In this document: positions 21,981 to 33,618 of the stretch, piece after piece
How positions within the stretch are numbered: position 1 is the first letter of the stretch
Layout of the letters: each line of letters begins with the position of its first letter
The notes under the pieces: generated by a model
Database searches by the model: none
Seen by the model: only the letters and a program-made list of their open reading frames with translations
Told to the model about the DNA's origin: nothing
Program-made: the position numbers and the translations under genes
Assembly (NCBI GenBank): GCA_002221725.1
Contig: NJFT01000005.1
Location: forward strand, 62,001-126,000
Source of the DNA: Scedosporium boydii
Taxonomy: Eukaryota > Ascomycota > Sordariomycetes > Microascales > Microascaceae
DNA: 64,000 nucleotides
Direction of reading: 5' to 3'

Positions 21981-23298
21981 TCAATCATACCAAATAGCAT
22001 TCATACCAAATCCAGGCTCCGGAATCCTCAGCCTAGCAACCCTCGCCAAAAACTCATCCTGCCACCTATAAATCTCAATCCAACCCTCCTGATCATCCGT
22101 GATAGCCACCCACTCATCACTCCAATCGCACGGCGCCACGGCATTACTGTGACCACCGCTCGTCGGGGTCGGATTCAAGCAAATCTGCCTCTCGATGCTC
22201 CCATTATCCGCCAGCTTAAACGCCGCAATGTATCCCGTCAAGTCGAAGCTGTTCGCCCTGCTCGACGCAAACATGTACTTTCCGCTAAAGGTCAGCGCGC
22301 ACACATCGGCGCGGTACATGGTCCATCGATCGGGAATGCCTGGGGGGATGAGCGGGAAGCTGCGGTGCGTGTAGACGGGCAAATGCGTCTCCGGATCGAT
22401 GACGTATTCGCAAATGCGGTTCCCCTTCTCCATGAGCGCGTAGAGGTAGTTGCCCGTAGGGTGCATGGCGACCCAGCGCGGGTGGTCCCTCACGTCTGGG
22501 GCATCGACGGAGCCGACGAGCACGACCTTGCCGGAGTCGGGGTCGGCGGGGTCCTTGCGGTGGCACCAGAGCTTGTTGGCCGTGAGGTCGGCCGAGTAGA
22601 GGTAGGTTTCCGTGGGGTCGAAGACCATGCCGTGGATGCCCGAGTTGGGCTGGTATTCGTAGTTTTGCAGGTTGGTCTCGAGGGCGCCGGTGGCAGAGAT
22701 GGTGAAGATGTTGCCGTGGCCTGCGTGCTTGTAGAAAGGGTTGCAGTAGACGGCGTAGGGGGGCTTCTTAGCGGGGAGGAGGAAGATGGCTCGCGTGTTG
22801 GTCTCTTTCGAGTTAGCCTGGGCTGTTTTGGGGCTGTCAGTAAAAAATGAAGGTGAAATGCTGCGGAGCAGAGTGTGAGTCGTGACTTACGATCAACTCC
22901 CAAGGGATGAGACGCCTCGTGGACGATCTCGGAGGGGTTCTTCACAGCGTAGCTGCCCCATTTCTTCATGCCGGCTCCGTAGATGTTCTTCTTCGCATGC
23001 TGTTCATGGCTTGTCAGTAATTGCATACGCAATGGCAATGCGCAATGTCTTGTGGCGGTCGCTTCCAATTGGCCCGGAGCGGGAATCGTGATGCTCCCTT
23101 CACATCTCACAGTCCATCGTCGGCTACTACAATTGTTCTCAAGTAACTTACATCAAAGGCCATCCATGATATGGGCTGGTCCTCGGGGATCTCGGTCCTC
23201 TTCACGAGAGTGAGAGTAAGCTTCTCGTCATCGAATGCGACTGTGAAAATGGCGCCTGGAGGAGTCCAGGTGCCAATCATGAGATGATGGACAGGCAT
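21981..23298 (-). CDS. 7-bladed lactonase, carboxy-cis,cis-muconate cyclase type
   Basis: Exons 23298..23152, 22999..22891 and 22822..21981 (introns of 152 and 68 nt); 365 aa, no signal peptide. The start MPVHHLMIGTWTPPG and the exon-1/2 join WMAFD|HAKKNIYGAGMKKW match fungal carboxy-cis,cis-muconate cyclases. Blade signatures follow: NSGIHGMVFDPTETYLYSAD, HPRWVAMHPTGNYLYALME, CALTFSGKYMFASSRA and TSGGHSNAVAPC. Family knowledge: these cytosolic enzymes close 3-carboxy-cis,cis-muconate to a muconolactone in the fungal 3-oxoadipate route for protocatechuate from lignin-type aromatics. Bacterial-type 6-phosphogluconolactonase (Pgl, lactonase family) shares the fold and is the alternative. No other genes for aromatic breakdown lie nearby. 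Confidence 0.85.
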
Positions 23299-24412
23299 GG
23301 TTTAGGTTTGGCTGAGAGGGGCAGGCAGAGGACTGTGGTTAGGGGATAGAGCACCGTTCTTTGCAATGTAAAGACTCGATAATGGTGGATGAGAGAATAC
23401 TAGGTAGCTACGAAGCTCAAGAAAATCCAATTTCTCCAACTATCAACGAACGTGAGGGGCATTTTTTGCCCACGCAGATGCCGAGCCACAACAAAGTGAT
23501 CAAGATAGCTCGGCCCCCCAAAACAAGCAAAATGGGTCCACATCAATATTAGTGCATACAAAGTGAAGTTCATAGTGCCAAACGTAAAAATGCCGACGTC
23601 ACTTGAGTTGAAAGTGTAGCATTTTCTGGTCCAATTGCCCCTCGACTCCGGCAGGCTTAGAGTTGATGTGATGTGCCGTGCCCCGCAGCCGCTCTTTCCC
23701 TCCCCTCATTGCCGATTCGGACACCCCCACATAGCACAGATGTACACTTCAGTCACTGTTGTCACTGTTGTCACTACTTCGTACACGTCAATAGATACGC
23801 GAATATGGGACCAGATTCAACGCCACGATTTTCCTTCGGCGGATTGGGTGGTGGGGGGTTATGGCCAAAAGGATCGCGTACTACTTCGTAGGTCGTATTA
23901 CTTAGATGTAGGTTCCATAAGTACTACAGCAGTGAAGGCGGCCGTTGATGTTCGTGACGATTGAATCTAGGTTGGCCTTAGTGCTACTAATATAACCCTA
24001 AACCTAAAGGCGGGAATCGGGGATAAAGGGCTTAGATATCGACCTACTCATATCCAAACCAGAAACCCTCTTCTCTCCACTGCAACCTCTACGCTCGCCA
24101 GAAAGAAATGGGTCGTCGTAGAGAAGCAGAACAAGGTTGCAGGTTAAGTGACAGTTGCCGCTCGACCACAAGTATCAGCTTCATCTCATCAGATATCGGC
24201 TAACTCCCCACTTATAGGAGGATTCATAAAGAGCTCTCCTCCTTGAAAAGGAAATGGAAAATCTGCAAAGCACTGGTGATAATGATCCATCAACCTGGGA
24301 GTATAGCGACGGAGGGAAACATAACAATACTGTGGATAGCTTACTTATCTCGGCCAACGAGCGTCCCACAGACGTTCGCGACACAGCTGCCCACTCGGAG
24401 CATTGTCTTTGT
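23299..24412. other. Intergenic region with two motif copies and a 9-bp tandem repeat
   Basis: No credible gene. GTCACTGTT is repeated 2.7 times (23752..23775) and runs straight into a TACTTCGTA copy (23775..23783); a second copy lies at 23882..23890. Confidence 0.6.
23752..23775. repeat. GTCACTGTT tandem repeat
   Basis: Two full 9-bp units and a partial third unit (GTCACT). Confidence 0.8.
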
Positions 24413-24661
24413 CTAGGAACCATCTATAGCCCTGCAAGTTGCGGACAATGCTTGTACCCCGTTTGCATCCTTCGGCCAGGCAATCCCAAAGCATGATGCT
24501 GCAAATCCTCCGGATCGGCGGGTAAGGCTATGTTCGGGTGTTGCTAAGTTGTTTAAAGGCGCCTCGGGAATGTCTAGGGCCACAGATGAATTCTGCTGGA
24601 GAGGGCCAGCAGACACAGATGCAAATAGAAGGATGGCGCTGGCGAAGGCTGAGAGATTCAT
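24413..24661 (-). CDS. Small secreted protein, half-CVNH-like (possibly truncated)
   Basis: 82 aa from an ATG in good context (AAGATGA). Residues 1-18 form a clear signal peptide (MNLSAFASAILLFASVSA). A short propeptide ends in a dibasic RR. The mature part reads GGFAASCFGIAWP and then LSATCRAIDGS before a TAG. SC...LSATCR resembles the first repeat of Cyanovirin-N homology (CVNH) lectins, but the remainder of that repeat and the second repeat are absent, and none of the three downstream frames restores them. It may be a decayed CVNH gene, a gene with an intron I did not find, or a genuine small secreted protein. Family assignment is weak. Confidence 0.45.
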   Translation of the reverse strand: MNLSAFASAILLFASVSAGPLQQNSSVALDIPEAPLNNLATPEHSLTRRSGGFAASCFGIAWPKDANGVQALSATCRAIDGS

Positions 24662-26478
24662 CTTGTTAACTATCGAACGAAGCGAACGAGGCGAGGAATG
24701 AAGGAGAGGAATTCAGACAGCTCCCATATGGATAGAAAGAAAGACGTGAAATCGGGGGGTGGTTCTTGGACTTGCACTTTGTAGATATATTCTCCTAATT
24801 ACGTCTTGGTCCGTCTCTCCGAGCTGTGCATCTCTTGGAAGGTAACCAGACTTGAATCATTCCATGTTACCAGGGTCACTTCCAGCTCACTGAGCATGGG
24901 GCCTCCCACCCATAGCCATGATAAGTCAAATCAAGTATGCACGAAGTAATCCCAAGGGAATCCATGCAGACAGACAAACCAACACCCGCGATGGAACGGT
25001 GAAAATGGTTTTTTACGCAAGTGCATCTCACTTTTTTCACCAATAGCTGATAAGTTGCAACTTAGACGAGCCATGTAGGGCTTGGCGAGGAGAGATATCG
25101 TGGCTTCAACAGATGTTGGCCCTCCTCGTCAGAGATGAGCGGCGTCAATTCTCTCAAATATGGCCCCCTCCCGTGTCTGTGTGTGGCTTTCCTCTGGGAA
25201 GGGAAACGGGGTGTGTTCCACCTGGCGATTGGGCCACTTCGGCGGCCGCGCCGTGGGGGGACTACATCCCCCAAGCAGCTAGACACGATATCACCATGGA
25301 GCTGAAAGTTTATGTGCGCAAACCGGCTTGGCAATGCAGATGCGGTAGTTCTTGTCGACTAAGCCCTTGAATATCCTCGGTACACCAGTCAGCATTGAGA
25401 ATCACCGATGGACTAGCTGGGTTCCATGGAACCAAGATGAGCAACCTACGATTGTAGTTGCCTCGCTCCCGTTCGAGTTACACGCGGAAAATAAGACCAA
25501 GGGACACTAATCTAACCCTACCAGAGTAACACATTGTGTTGCTGTGTCTGCCCGACGCTGAAGATCCCAGGCCAGCGGATAGCAACTGACGGGAGTTCGG
25601 GGATTTGAGCATAAGATAACTTAGTAGATAAGGACGTAGCAAATGGGCAACTGGATGCTGCAAGAGAACCGGAACCCGCGCTCGGTGCTCAATTGGCACT
25701 TCGTCCAAGAGGGTAGCGAAGAAGAACGCATAAAAGGGGGCTCTGTTAGTCCGCTGTCGCCAACTCTCTGGTCTCCCAAGCCGAGCGAGCTGCCGTGTCT
25801 CCACCTGAAAACAGGGAGAGGCCTCGCGGACACGGTGTAGGATACTAGCATGTCCACCCTAAACTTCCCGGGCCGTTCGACCGTTCAATGGGGGTAGCCC
25901 GATTGGGTATCTGGCTCTGCTCTCATCTTGTCCAGGCACATCGACCCCCTTCGATGTTCTTTACAAAGTTTGTAGATGCGGCAGCATTCGGGACGGTCCC
26001 GCCCGTCCCAGTCCGCTAGGAAGCCAAGCATGGTTACCCTCCAAGATGGGGCAAAACGCACAAGGACGAAGAAAGATACCGGCAACGACTTTATACTTTG
26101 ACCCTTCCCTCCATAGTACAGCCTCCCGAGGACTCCTATACGTCATCCAACATGCAGCCCATCCCACCGCCCTGCTTCCTCCTCCTTTTCTCCATTAAGG
26201 TACATTTAAAAAATGTGCAATGCGCCCTTAAATACTCCCACACAATGCGAATTGTTTCCCAGAACCGTCGTGCGTTGTTTGCATGCCCTCCAAGAAATGC
26301 ATCTCAGTTTGCCCCATCCCGACTCCGAAGAAAAACTTCGTTCCAGATAATATGACGGTCCCCTTGCGCGGATAAAAAAAAAAAAAAAAGCCAGACAGAA
26401 CAAGAAATCAAACCCAACATGCTATAAGTACAGTATCAGTGTCGAACAATTACTTTACGTTTCTCCATCGAGTGATGC
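24662..26478. other. 1.8-kb intergenic region
   Basis: Nothing recognisable. It contains a near copy of the dispersed motif (CACGAAGTA near 24937) and an oligo(A) run near 26371..26388. Confidence 0.5.
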
Positions 26479-28958
26479 TCAGTGGCCACCACCGAGCATC
26501 GTAATCGCATCTTTTATGGTTTCATTCTGTAACATCTGTTAGGTACGTCTTTTTTGGTGACCAGCTGGAGGACTGGAAACTTACAGAAGGATCAAGGCTG
26601 AGGGCGTTCGTGTATGACCGCAACGCCTCTCCTCTCTTCGCAGGACCGGACATGGAAAAGGCCTGCCCCAGCAAGAAGTGAACGCTCGGTTCATCAGGTG
26701 CCATCTGCTGCACCAATTGGAGGTCCCGCAAGGCTTCTAGAGGTTGACCGAGACGCAAGTAGAGTCGTGCCGTCTGCAGCCTAATCAGGCTACCAAGGTT
26801 CTCTGGAGGTTCGAGCTCAGTGCCGCGCCGCAGATAGCTAAGCGCTGGCCTGTGCTTGCCCATCTTCTCGAGTACCTAAAAGGAAAAGGGCATAGTGTTA
26901 GTGTCACCGTATCCTATAACAAGACATCGAGAGAGACTCGACTTACCCTTGCAATGTAGGTGAGCAATGCAGCGTTATTTGGATTAACCTTCTCCGCGGA
27001 CCGGTAGTATTTGAGCGCTTTCTCGCCCTGGCCCAGTCTCTCTTGCACACGTCCCAAACCAACCCAAGCCGAGTAATGACGAGGATCCACTTGCAGCGCC
27101 CTCCGGAACGCCGTCGTCGCCTCGCCGTATTCCTCCGCCTCAAAATGTTCATGTCCGAGGAGGGAGTACGAGTAGGCAAGCTGGGGTTCTAGCTGACCCG
27201 CTCTCCTGAAGCACTTAATCGCTTCCTGGTGGCAACGTTGCAGAGAGAACGAGTTGCCCACCGCGCACCAAGTCTGCGGTGCAAGGTAATGATCATCGGA
27301 AAGCTCGTGGCCTAAAAATGCGAGTTCCACGTCATCTTTGAGATGCCACAACACCGTCGAATAAACTTCCATGTCCTCCAGCCAAGACGGAGCTATCTTC
27401 CGTAGCACCTGGAATGTTGACTTGGCCTGTTTGTACGACATCATCTCATACTGCGCCCTTGCGACCTTTGACAAAACCCACGGCGTCATATGCTGCTCGG
27501 AGGGAAGTGATGATAAAGCATCAATGCACGCTTGCGGCTGGAATTGGCTAAGGTGATAATAACCTGTGCCTAATTTCAGCAGCAGGTTCATCAAAGCCTG
27601 CAATTTCTCCTGATCTAGCGCCGCCGCTGCAGCGGCGACAGAGGTCAGTCTTGCCGGGTGAGCAGCTTTCCCTGCCGGCGTCGGTGAAGAAGAAGGCCCC
27701 GTCGTCTTCGAATCACGCGTGCCACCCGCCGTCGACGACCGGATAGCGTTTGCAGCACGGTTTAGAGCCGATGTCTTCCGTTCTATCGGACGTACAGGGT
27801 TTCTCGGCCTCGCTAGCCTCTTAAGGGCATCTCGTGTTATAGCGGAGTCGGTCGTTGACCGATCCGATAGGCCATTCGACGGTGCCGTTTGGTTCAGTAA
27901 TCGGGCACTCCTCCGCTGAGGAGCTAACGTCAGTGACGAGCTAGCATATCTGCTTGTGAAAACATCGTTTTCTTTCCTGGTCGACCCCGAAGTTACCTCC
28001 GCCGGCGGAGCATCAAGAACGGACCGTTGTCTCTTTTTAGAGAGCGAAGGTATCGCTATTCCCGAATAACCCATGGAAATATCCCCAGACACGCTACGGA
28101 GATTCCGCGGCTCCGTAGTGTCCATATTCTCGTCGCCAACCGGCGCATCATTCCGGGAGAGGCAAAAGGGCTGTTGCATGGCTTCACGTAGACCAGAGTC
28201 GAAGGAATGACCGGGTCGAAGCGAATTCGCTTTAGCCGCCGGATTAGTGGCGTTCACTTCGGATGGCGCCGACTTTGTTAGCTTGCCGTGATCGGCCTTG
28301 TTGTTGGAGCTATCTCGTAGCTTGAATACGTTAGCCACGCGAAGTTGAACACCTGCGACCATCATTAGTAATTCTGTATCTGTGGTAACCACCATGCACG
28401 CGAAACGGCATCCTCACCATTATCGCAAAGGTCTGTGAACGCGTCCCACATGAAGGGGTTTGCCTCGAGGGCTGTAACATGGCAGGCTATAGAAGACTTG
28501 ACGTCTCCACTCGCTTTGTACAGTTTCCCGAGGAGTCTATTCACGGCTGCGAGGTCGGGGGCGAATCGCTCGGATACGGCATGGTCATCTGAGACGCAGA
28601 ATGTCAGCAATCACGCGCCGGCCCTCGTTTGTGAGCGCAGCTTTTGGGGGTGAAGCATACCAGTCCACAATCGCTGAGCTTGCCTCAGAGCTGTTATGCC
28701 ATCCGAATAGTTCTTCTGACGCAAACATGCCTGTGCAAAGACATAGGAGCATCCGAGATGATGGCCACTTAGGCCTCTCTCTCGACTATGTTCCGCTGCG
28801 AGGGCAACACGACCCAGCCGAAGGCAAGACAGAGACATGAGATGTATCCATGACGAGTTATCGGAGTCGAGGGCATGTAGCCTTTCGGTGACGAACAGAG
28901 CGTTCTCGTAGAGGTCGTTGTCGAGAAAGTCATAGACGAGCCGCAACCGGGCATCCAT
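26479..28958 (-). CDS. CDC27: Anaphase-promoting complex subunit 3, Cdc27 (BimA/Nuc2)
   Basis: Exons 28958..28661, 28588..28418, 28352..26947, 26875..26585 and 26526..26479; introns 58-72 nt, all GT-AG and in phase; 737 aa. The N-terminal TPR dimer domain (about 1-155) contains YENALFVTERLHALD, HLGCSYVFAQACL and the conserved ANPFMWDAFTDLC. A Ser/Thr/Pro-rich middle (about 160-380) carries many SP/TP sites, as expected for a Cdk-phosphorylated loop. The C-terminal TPR superhelix (about 385-720) contains PQTWCAVGNSFSLQ, AYSYSLLGHEHFEAEEY, YSAWVGLGRVQERLG and ending AITMLGGGH. Family knowledge: this APC/C scaffold subunit binds the IR tails of Cdc20/Cdh1 and Apc10. An upstream exon adding a few residues cannot be excluded; an in-frame TGA lies 36 nt before the ATG. 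Confidence 0.94.
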
Positions 28959-30107
28959 GATGGAGAAGCCTGGAAAGACGTGGCGGCGTGCTCACCACGT
29001 CTTGCGGTGCCTGGAGGATTTGCGGGAGAGACACTTTAAGAAGCCCAGCGGCAACCGGTGATTCTAACAAAGGACGAGTTGTTAGTTTGCCATGGGGAGG
29101 AATGTAAGAAAAAAAGAAGACAAAAAAAAAATGACAAGCGAGGCACGTTTGTAAATAAGCGCCCGACATACGTTAGCATGCGAGAGGTTGGTTCACGACA
29201 CCTCGAAAAAAAAATACGGCGAAAAGACAAGAGCTATTCCCGCCCAAAGATCAATTCAATTCAGCCAGGCTGGCGGGTGTTGGCCTGGTAGAGTAATAGA
29301 ATGGGTATTATTGTGTGGTGTGTATCGACGTAGTGGGCTTCGTGAATCGTCGAGGCGGGAGGTAGGGATGGTGGTGGTTGTGGTGATAACAACATTGAAA
29401 CACTCCCGCCTTCTCCTTCACAGAATGTACACAACGCGTGCTGGCAACCAGGACCACCCAAGTTGCCTGGTTTTGCTGGCCGCCGAATAACATTGCGTCA
29501 AAAATACATCACCCCTGCAACGTACCAATCCACAGGCTCCAGGTACACTTGGTTGGTTGGTGTGGTGGGGAGCAACATCAATTTCTGGGAGGGAGCTAGA
29601 GCCACACGAAGATCACGTGATTACCATTTCGCGCCCGACCTCCTTAAGTGATCCAATCAAGAGGAGCATTCCCGCGCTCAGTAAAGTTCCAGACCCATTG
29701 AATTCCTGTTGGCTTTGTTCTTGGAAAACGTTCTTGTGTTCAATGACAGCGCTTGTTTTCTCCGCAGAATCCCCTGATCCGGCTTGGGCCTGGTCGGCTG
29801 ACAGATGCGGTGGAACGGTAATAAGTGACACCATTTGGCTCTCGAAGCCGTCAACCCCAAGCCATTCATGAGCAGGACTGCCCTGTTTGATGACAAAGTC
29901 ATGATGCGCATGTTCCTCCTCTGTCGCCGGACTAGCAATCATGCAAGAAATGTTTCCAGAACCAGTTCAATGGGAAGAAGCTTCAATTGTTGCACATGCG
30001 TTATGAACCCTCTTAAACCTTAAATATTGAATCCAACCAAACGCCTACAGGAACACACAGGCCATATCCAATATACCCAAGCACAGAGATGTCCGCCGAA
30101 GAATTCT
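28959..30107. other. CDC27 upstream region and DUF2461 gene 3' region
   Basis: 1.15 kb with no credible gene. It includes oligo(A) runs near 29120 and CT-rich stretches; nothing else seen. Confidence 0.55.
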
Positions 30108-31521
30108 CTACTCCTCATCGTCGCCCGAGTCAAAGTCCCCATCTACGTTTGGATCGGGTCTAACAATGCTGTTCAAGAATGATACCTGAAATCCACGGTC
30201 TTAGATCAGTCTCAAAGATAGAATGTGAGAAAAGGAAGACTTACAAAAGGCACCATCGGCGTAAAGATGTCTACGAGCCTTTCCTGGGAACCTGGCCCGA
30301 AAATAACGTTATCTGCGACTTTCTTGCTCAAAACGTAGTTTCTCAGTTTGAAGAGTTCCAGGTCACGATGATCGGCACGAATGCCCTTGAAGACAGCTTC
30401 GTTAGCCTTCCTCAAGCTTCAGAACGAGGAATTACCGATTACCTTTGGCCCCACTTTCATGGCATTTTCCTTGTTCCGAGCAGCAAATGCCTTCAGAGCA
30501 ACATCTGCACTGGAGCTCTTGCTGGCGTCGGGAAGAAAATGTTTCTTCAAGCCTGCATTGTTGAGGATACGGCGCCATCGGCGAGGTCGTTCGTCAATGC
30601 TCTGTCGGATCTTGTAAATGGATTCATTCTCGGGATGCCACAGGCCGCCGCCGACGAAGCAATTCCCTGGTTCAGCATGGATATAGTAACATGCAAACGG
30701 TCCCTTCCTTCCAGTGCGAGACCTTGAGAGTCGTCAGCTGGGAGAACACTTCAACAATTTCCTAATCGGCTTGACTTACCAGGCTGCTGAAAAGTGAGGC
30801 TATACGGTGTTAGCCATATGCTTGCACATTCGCTGAAAACGGCTTGTAGTTTACCTTGTATGGCGTCGGGTCCTTGCTGAACCTTGTATCTCTATATATG
30901 CGGAAGATGACATCTCTGGCGGGTAACTCCGGGACAGTGAAATCTAGGCCGGAGAGTTTTGACGTGAAGCTCATGACGAATGACTCCCAATCCTGCTGAG
31001 CTCTCCGGAACTCCCGATCGTTCGCTAGAGGTCTGCTGTTAGTGGCAACCTTAACATCTCATCTATACTGCCAGAAGCTTACATTTGAGCCACGACCTCT
31101 CATTGTTCGCCTTCAGATCTTTCAAGAAAAGCATCGTGTTCTTATGGACAAAGTCATCGCCATACTCGACCCCACCGTCGGGTCTCAGGGTTTCGAGTTT
31201 GACCACAGTGACTTTGGTGGCAAACTCGTCATCTCCGTCATCATCGTCATCATTTTCTTCGTCTTCGCCCCCATCTTCATCCTCGTCTTGGTCGGCAGCA
31301 TTGTCTTGGTACTCATCGGACAAGTCGTCATCGACTTCCTGCTTGCGTTTACTTGTGGGCGCCGATTTACCCTTTCGCTTCTTTACATTAGAGGTTGTAA
31401 GAGGGTCCTCTGAGTCGTCGTCGTCCTCAAAATAGTTGCTCTTCTTCACATTTGATGAAATGCGACGCGACCGTCGAGGCTCGTCTATGGTAGTGGAAGC
31501 AGCTCGCTTTCTAGGCGGCAT
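30108..31521 (-). CDS. DUF2461 family protein
   Basis: Six exons: 31521..31083, 31024..30855, 30799..30780, 30722..30443, 30385..30245 and 30185..30108; introns 55-59 nt, all GT-AG; 375 aa. The first 100 residues begin MPPRKRAAS and are basic, then strongly acidic (a run of Asp/Glu around residues 85-105), suggesting a nuclear protein. The domain (about 125-360) shows LFLKDLKANNERSWLKSNDREF, FRIYRDTRFSKDPTPYKPHFSAAW, a glycine-rich FVGGGLWHPE and KVGPKGIRADHRDLELFKLRNYV, matching DUF2461 (TIGR02453). Molecular function unknown. The third exon has only 20 nt and encodes PHFSAA plus part of Trp. Confidence 0.9.
30780..30799 (-). other. 20-nt internal coding microexon (DUF2461 gene)
   Basis: Bounded by GTATAG| upstream and |GTAAGT downstream. 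It supplies the conserved HFSAAW of the family signature, so it is unlikely to be skipped. Confidence 0.8.
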
Positions 31522-32453
31522 TATGCTTGCATCAAAAATACAGAATGTCAGTAGATTCGGGGTTTTATGCTTCGTCGCTGGATGTTTAAAAAAAGAGAAG
31601 GGGAAAATGACGCGGGGGACCGTGATTGACAATCATGAAACTCAGCCGCCGAATCGACGCGATGTCACATGACACTCTGGTTTGTTCTCGAGACCACCGA
31701 AGCAGTTGAAATGTGAACACCTGCAAACCCAATTTTTTGGGCACTCTTTATAGAGCTGAGAGAATATATTGGATAGTGTAGTTTAGCATCCTAGATATCT
31801 TTGATCTTGAGGGACATTCTTTGACTATCGAGCTAACAATGGTCAGGAGGACACCGTCGAGAGTTTCCTCGGCCTCTTTCTAGAGTATGACGAGTATGCT
31901 ATTGATCACCTCTGGTAACGCTTCTAAGTCACAGACTCCCTTCACCATTCTACACATAGTTAAAACCGGAGGCAAGCCTGTTTCAAGAGATTGAGGTGTC
32001 TGCCCTTCGGGAGGACATCTGCAATTGACCTGGGAGCTGGTCCCACAGAAACAAAGAATGATTCCTCCTAGAGCAGAAGGTATGGATTAAAATGCAGCAA
32101 AGGGGTCGTTCGCATTTCCTTTATATATATATAAAGCGAGGAATTGGGTTCTGATACCCCCTATATCAATGTAATGATTCCATAAAAGGAACACTGGAGA
32201 CGAAGGTGATATTGATTGGTCACTGGTATGGATGTACGGTATTTAGAGGAGAAGGCCCACCATGTGGTCCAAGTTGCTCACTAACAATTAATCTTCAGCC
32301 CACCTACCCGAATGCGGAGTTCTCGTCGCAACCTGATTATGCCCCGCATCAGCAGAACGTCTTCGAGTTATCCAGCTTCGTAGCCTCATCCCTTCGTTCG
32401 TCTACGCCTAAATCTCATCCGTTTGCGTCGGTTGACTTGGAGCCCCCATTCCA
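31522..32453. other. Divergent promoter region DUF2461 / capping protein alpha
   Basis: 0.93 kb between divergent starts. It contains an alternating TA stretch (32122..32136); no gene seen. Confidence 0.55.
32122..32136 (+). promoter_or_regulatory. TATA-like stretch upstream of capping protein alpha
   Basis: TATATATATATAAAG about 320 bp before the ATG at 32454. Candidate TATA only. Confidence 0.3.
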
Positions 32454-33618
32454 ATGGACCACATCGACACAATTTCCTCCTTTGTCGAGGGAGCCCCGCC
32501 AGGCGAAGTAGGTTGACAGTTTCCCCCTTTTGCCTCGAAGCACGAGCTAATGAGCGAAGCTTGACGACGTCATTGCAGGTACGAACATGAACATCGCGTC
32601 CGAATTGAGAACGAAGGTCTGACAAGCTGGAATGCAGATATCAAGGCCCTTACGATATCGACCCCGCACGTCGTCGCCAAACTCGGCCCCGCCTTCGAGA
32701 AGTACAACGAAGAGCAGTTCACAACGGTTAAACTGCCGGGCGGCAGTCAACATGTGAGGCGATTCCGGGTCCCAGAGAAATTCATGGCATTCTGACACGA
32801 GGTTGAAAGGTCATCGTCAGCTCACACAGCTCCCTTGGCGATGGGAGGTATTACGATGTGGGAAGCTCGTCTAGCTTCCACTTCGACCACCAGAAGCGAG
32901 TACGTCGGGTAGCGTCCATCTTGCCGGTGTCGCCTCGCTAACGCATCATGCAGCAAGCAAGCGCCGTACAATCCCATGTCCTAGATAGCTCCCACACCGA
33001 CCTCGTGTGCGTTTCCCCCGAAACCGACAATTTTTTCGCATATATTGTGCTAATAAAGGTGATAGGACCTCCGTGTTGAAGAGTCTCGGAACCTACGTTG
33101 GCGAGCATTATCCCAATGCTACATACGGCGTCTATCCCACCGAAAACGACTCCAAGGTTGCAATCATCATTGTTGCCAACAAGTACAGCCCGAACAACTT
33201 CTGGTATGTCGGGGTCGGAGATAATGTGGGGGGTTTATGATACGGTGCTTGCTGACAATTTGCATGCAGGAATGGACGATGGAGATCGTTCTATATCTTC
33301 GATCCCTCATCCGGAAACCTCGAAGGCTCGATCAAAATCGACGTGCACTATTACGAGGACGGCAATGTCCGCCTTCTGACCAATAGACCGATCTCGGTCT
33401 CGATCCCTTCTGGCACGGGCAGTGGTATCGTCAAGGAAATATCAGTGGCCGAGAAGAAGTATCAGGAGGAGGTGAACAGGGCATTCACGGGGCTGAGCGA
33501 GGGTGCATTCAAGAGCCTACGAAGACAGCTACCGGTAACGAGGCAAAAGATCGAATGGGAGAAGGTGACGAGTTACCGGCTAGGCCAGGATATCGGTGGT
33601 GGAAGCTCCAGGAGATAA
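32454..33618 (+). CDS. CAP1: F-actin capping protein subunit alpha
   Basis: Seven exons: 32454..32507, 32560..32578, 32638..32753, 32810..32899, 32954..33006, 33066..33203 and 33270..33618; introns 52-66 nt; 272 aa, the usual size. The start is MDHIDTISSFVEGAPPGE; the family signatures KLPGGSQHVIVSSHSSLGDGRYYD, FHFDHQK, LKSLGTYVGEHYPNATYGVY, NNFWNGRWRSFYIFD and HYYEDGNVRL follow in order. Family knowledge: the alpha subunit pairs with the beta subunit (Cap2) to cap actin filament barbed ends, mainly at endocytic patches and growing tips. The second exon is only 19 nt (L-D-D-V-I-A plus one base) and is needed to keep both frame and homology. Divergent from the DUF2461 gene. Confidence 0.95.
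32560..32578 (+). other. 19-nt internal coding microexon (capping protein alpha)
   Basis: Flanked by a GCTAATGAGCGAAG acceptor and a GTACGA donor. It joins PPGE to DIKALT with correct phase on both sides. Confidence 0.8.
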
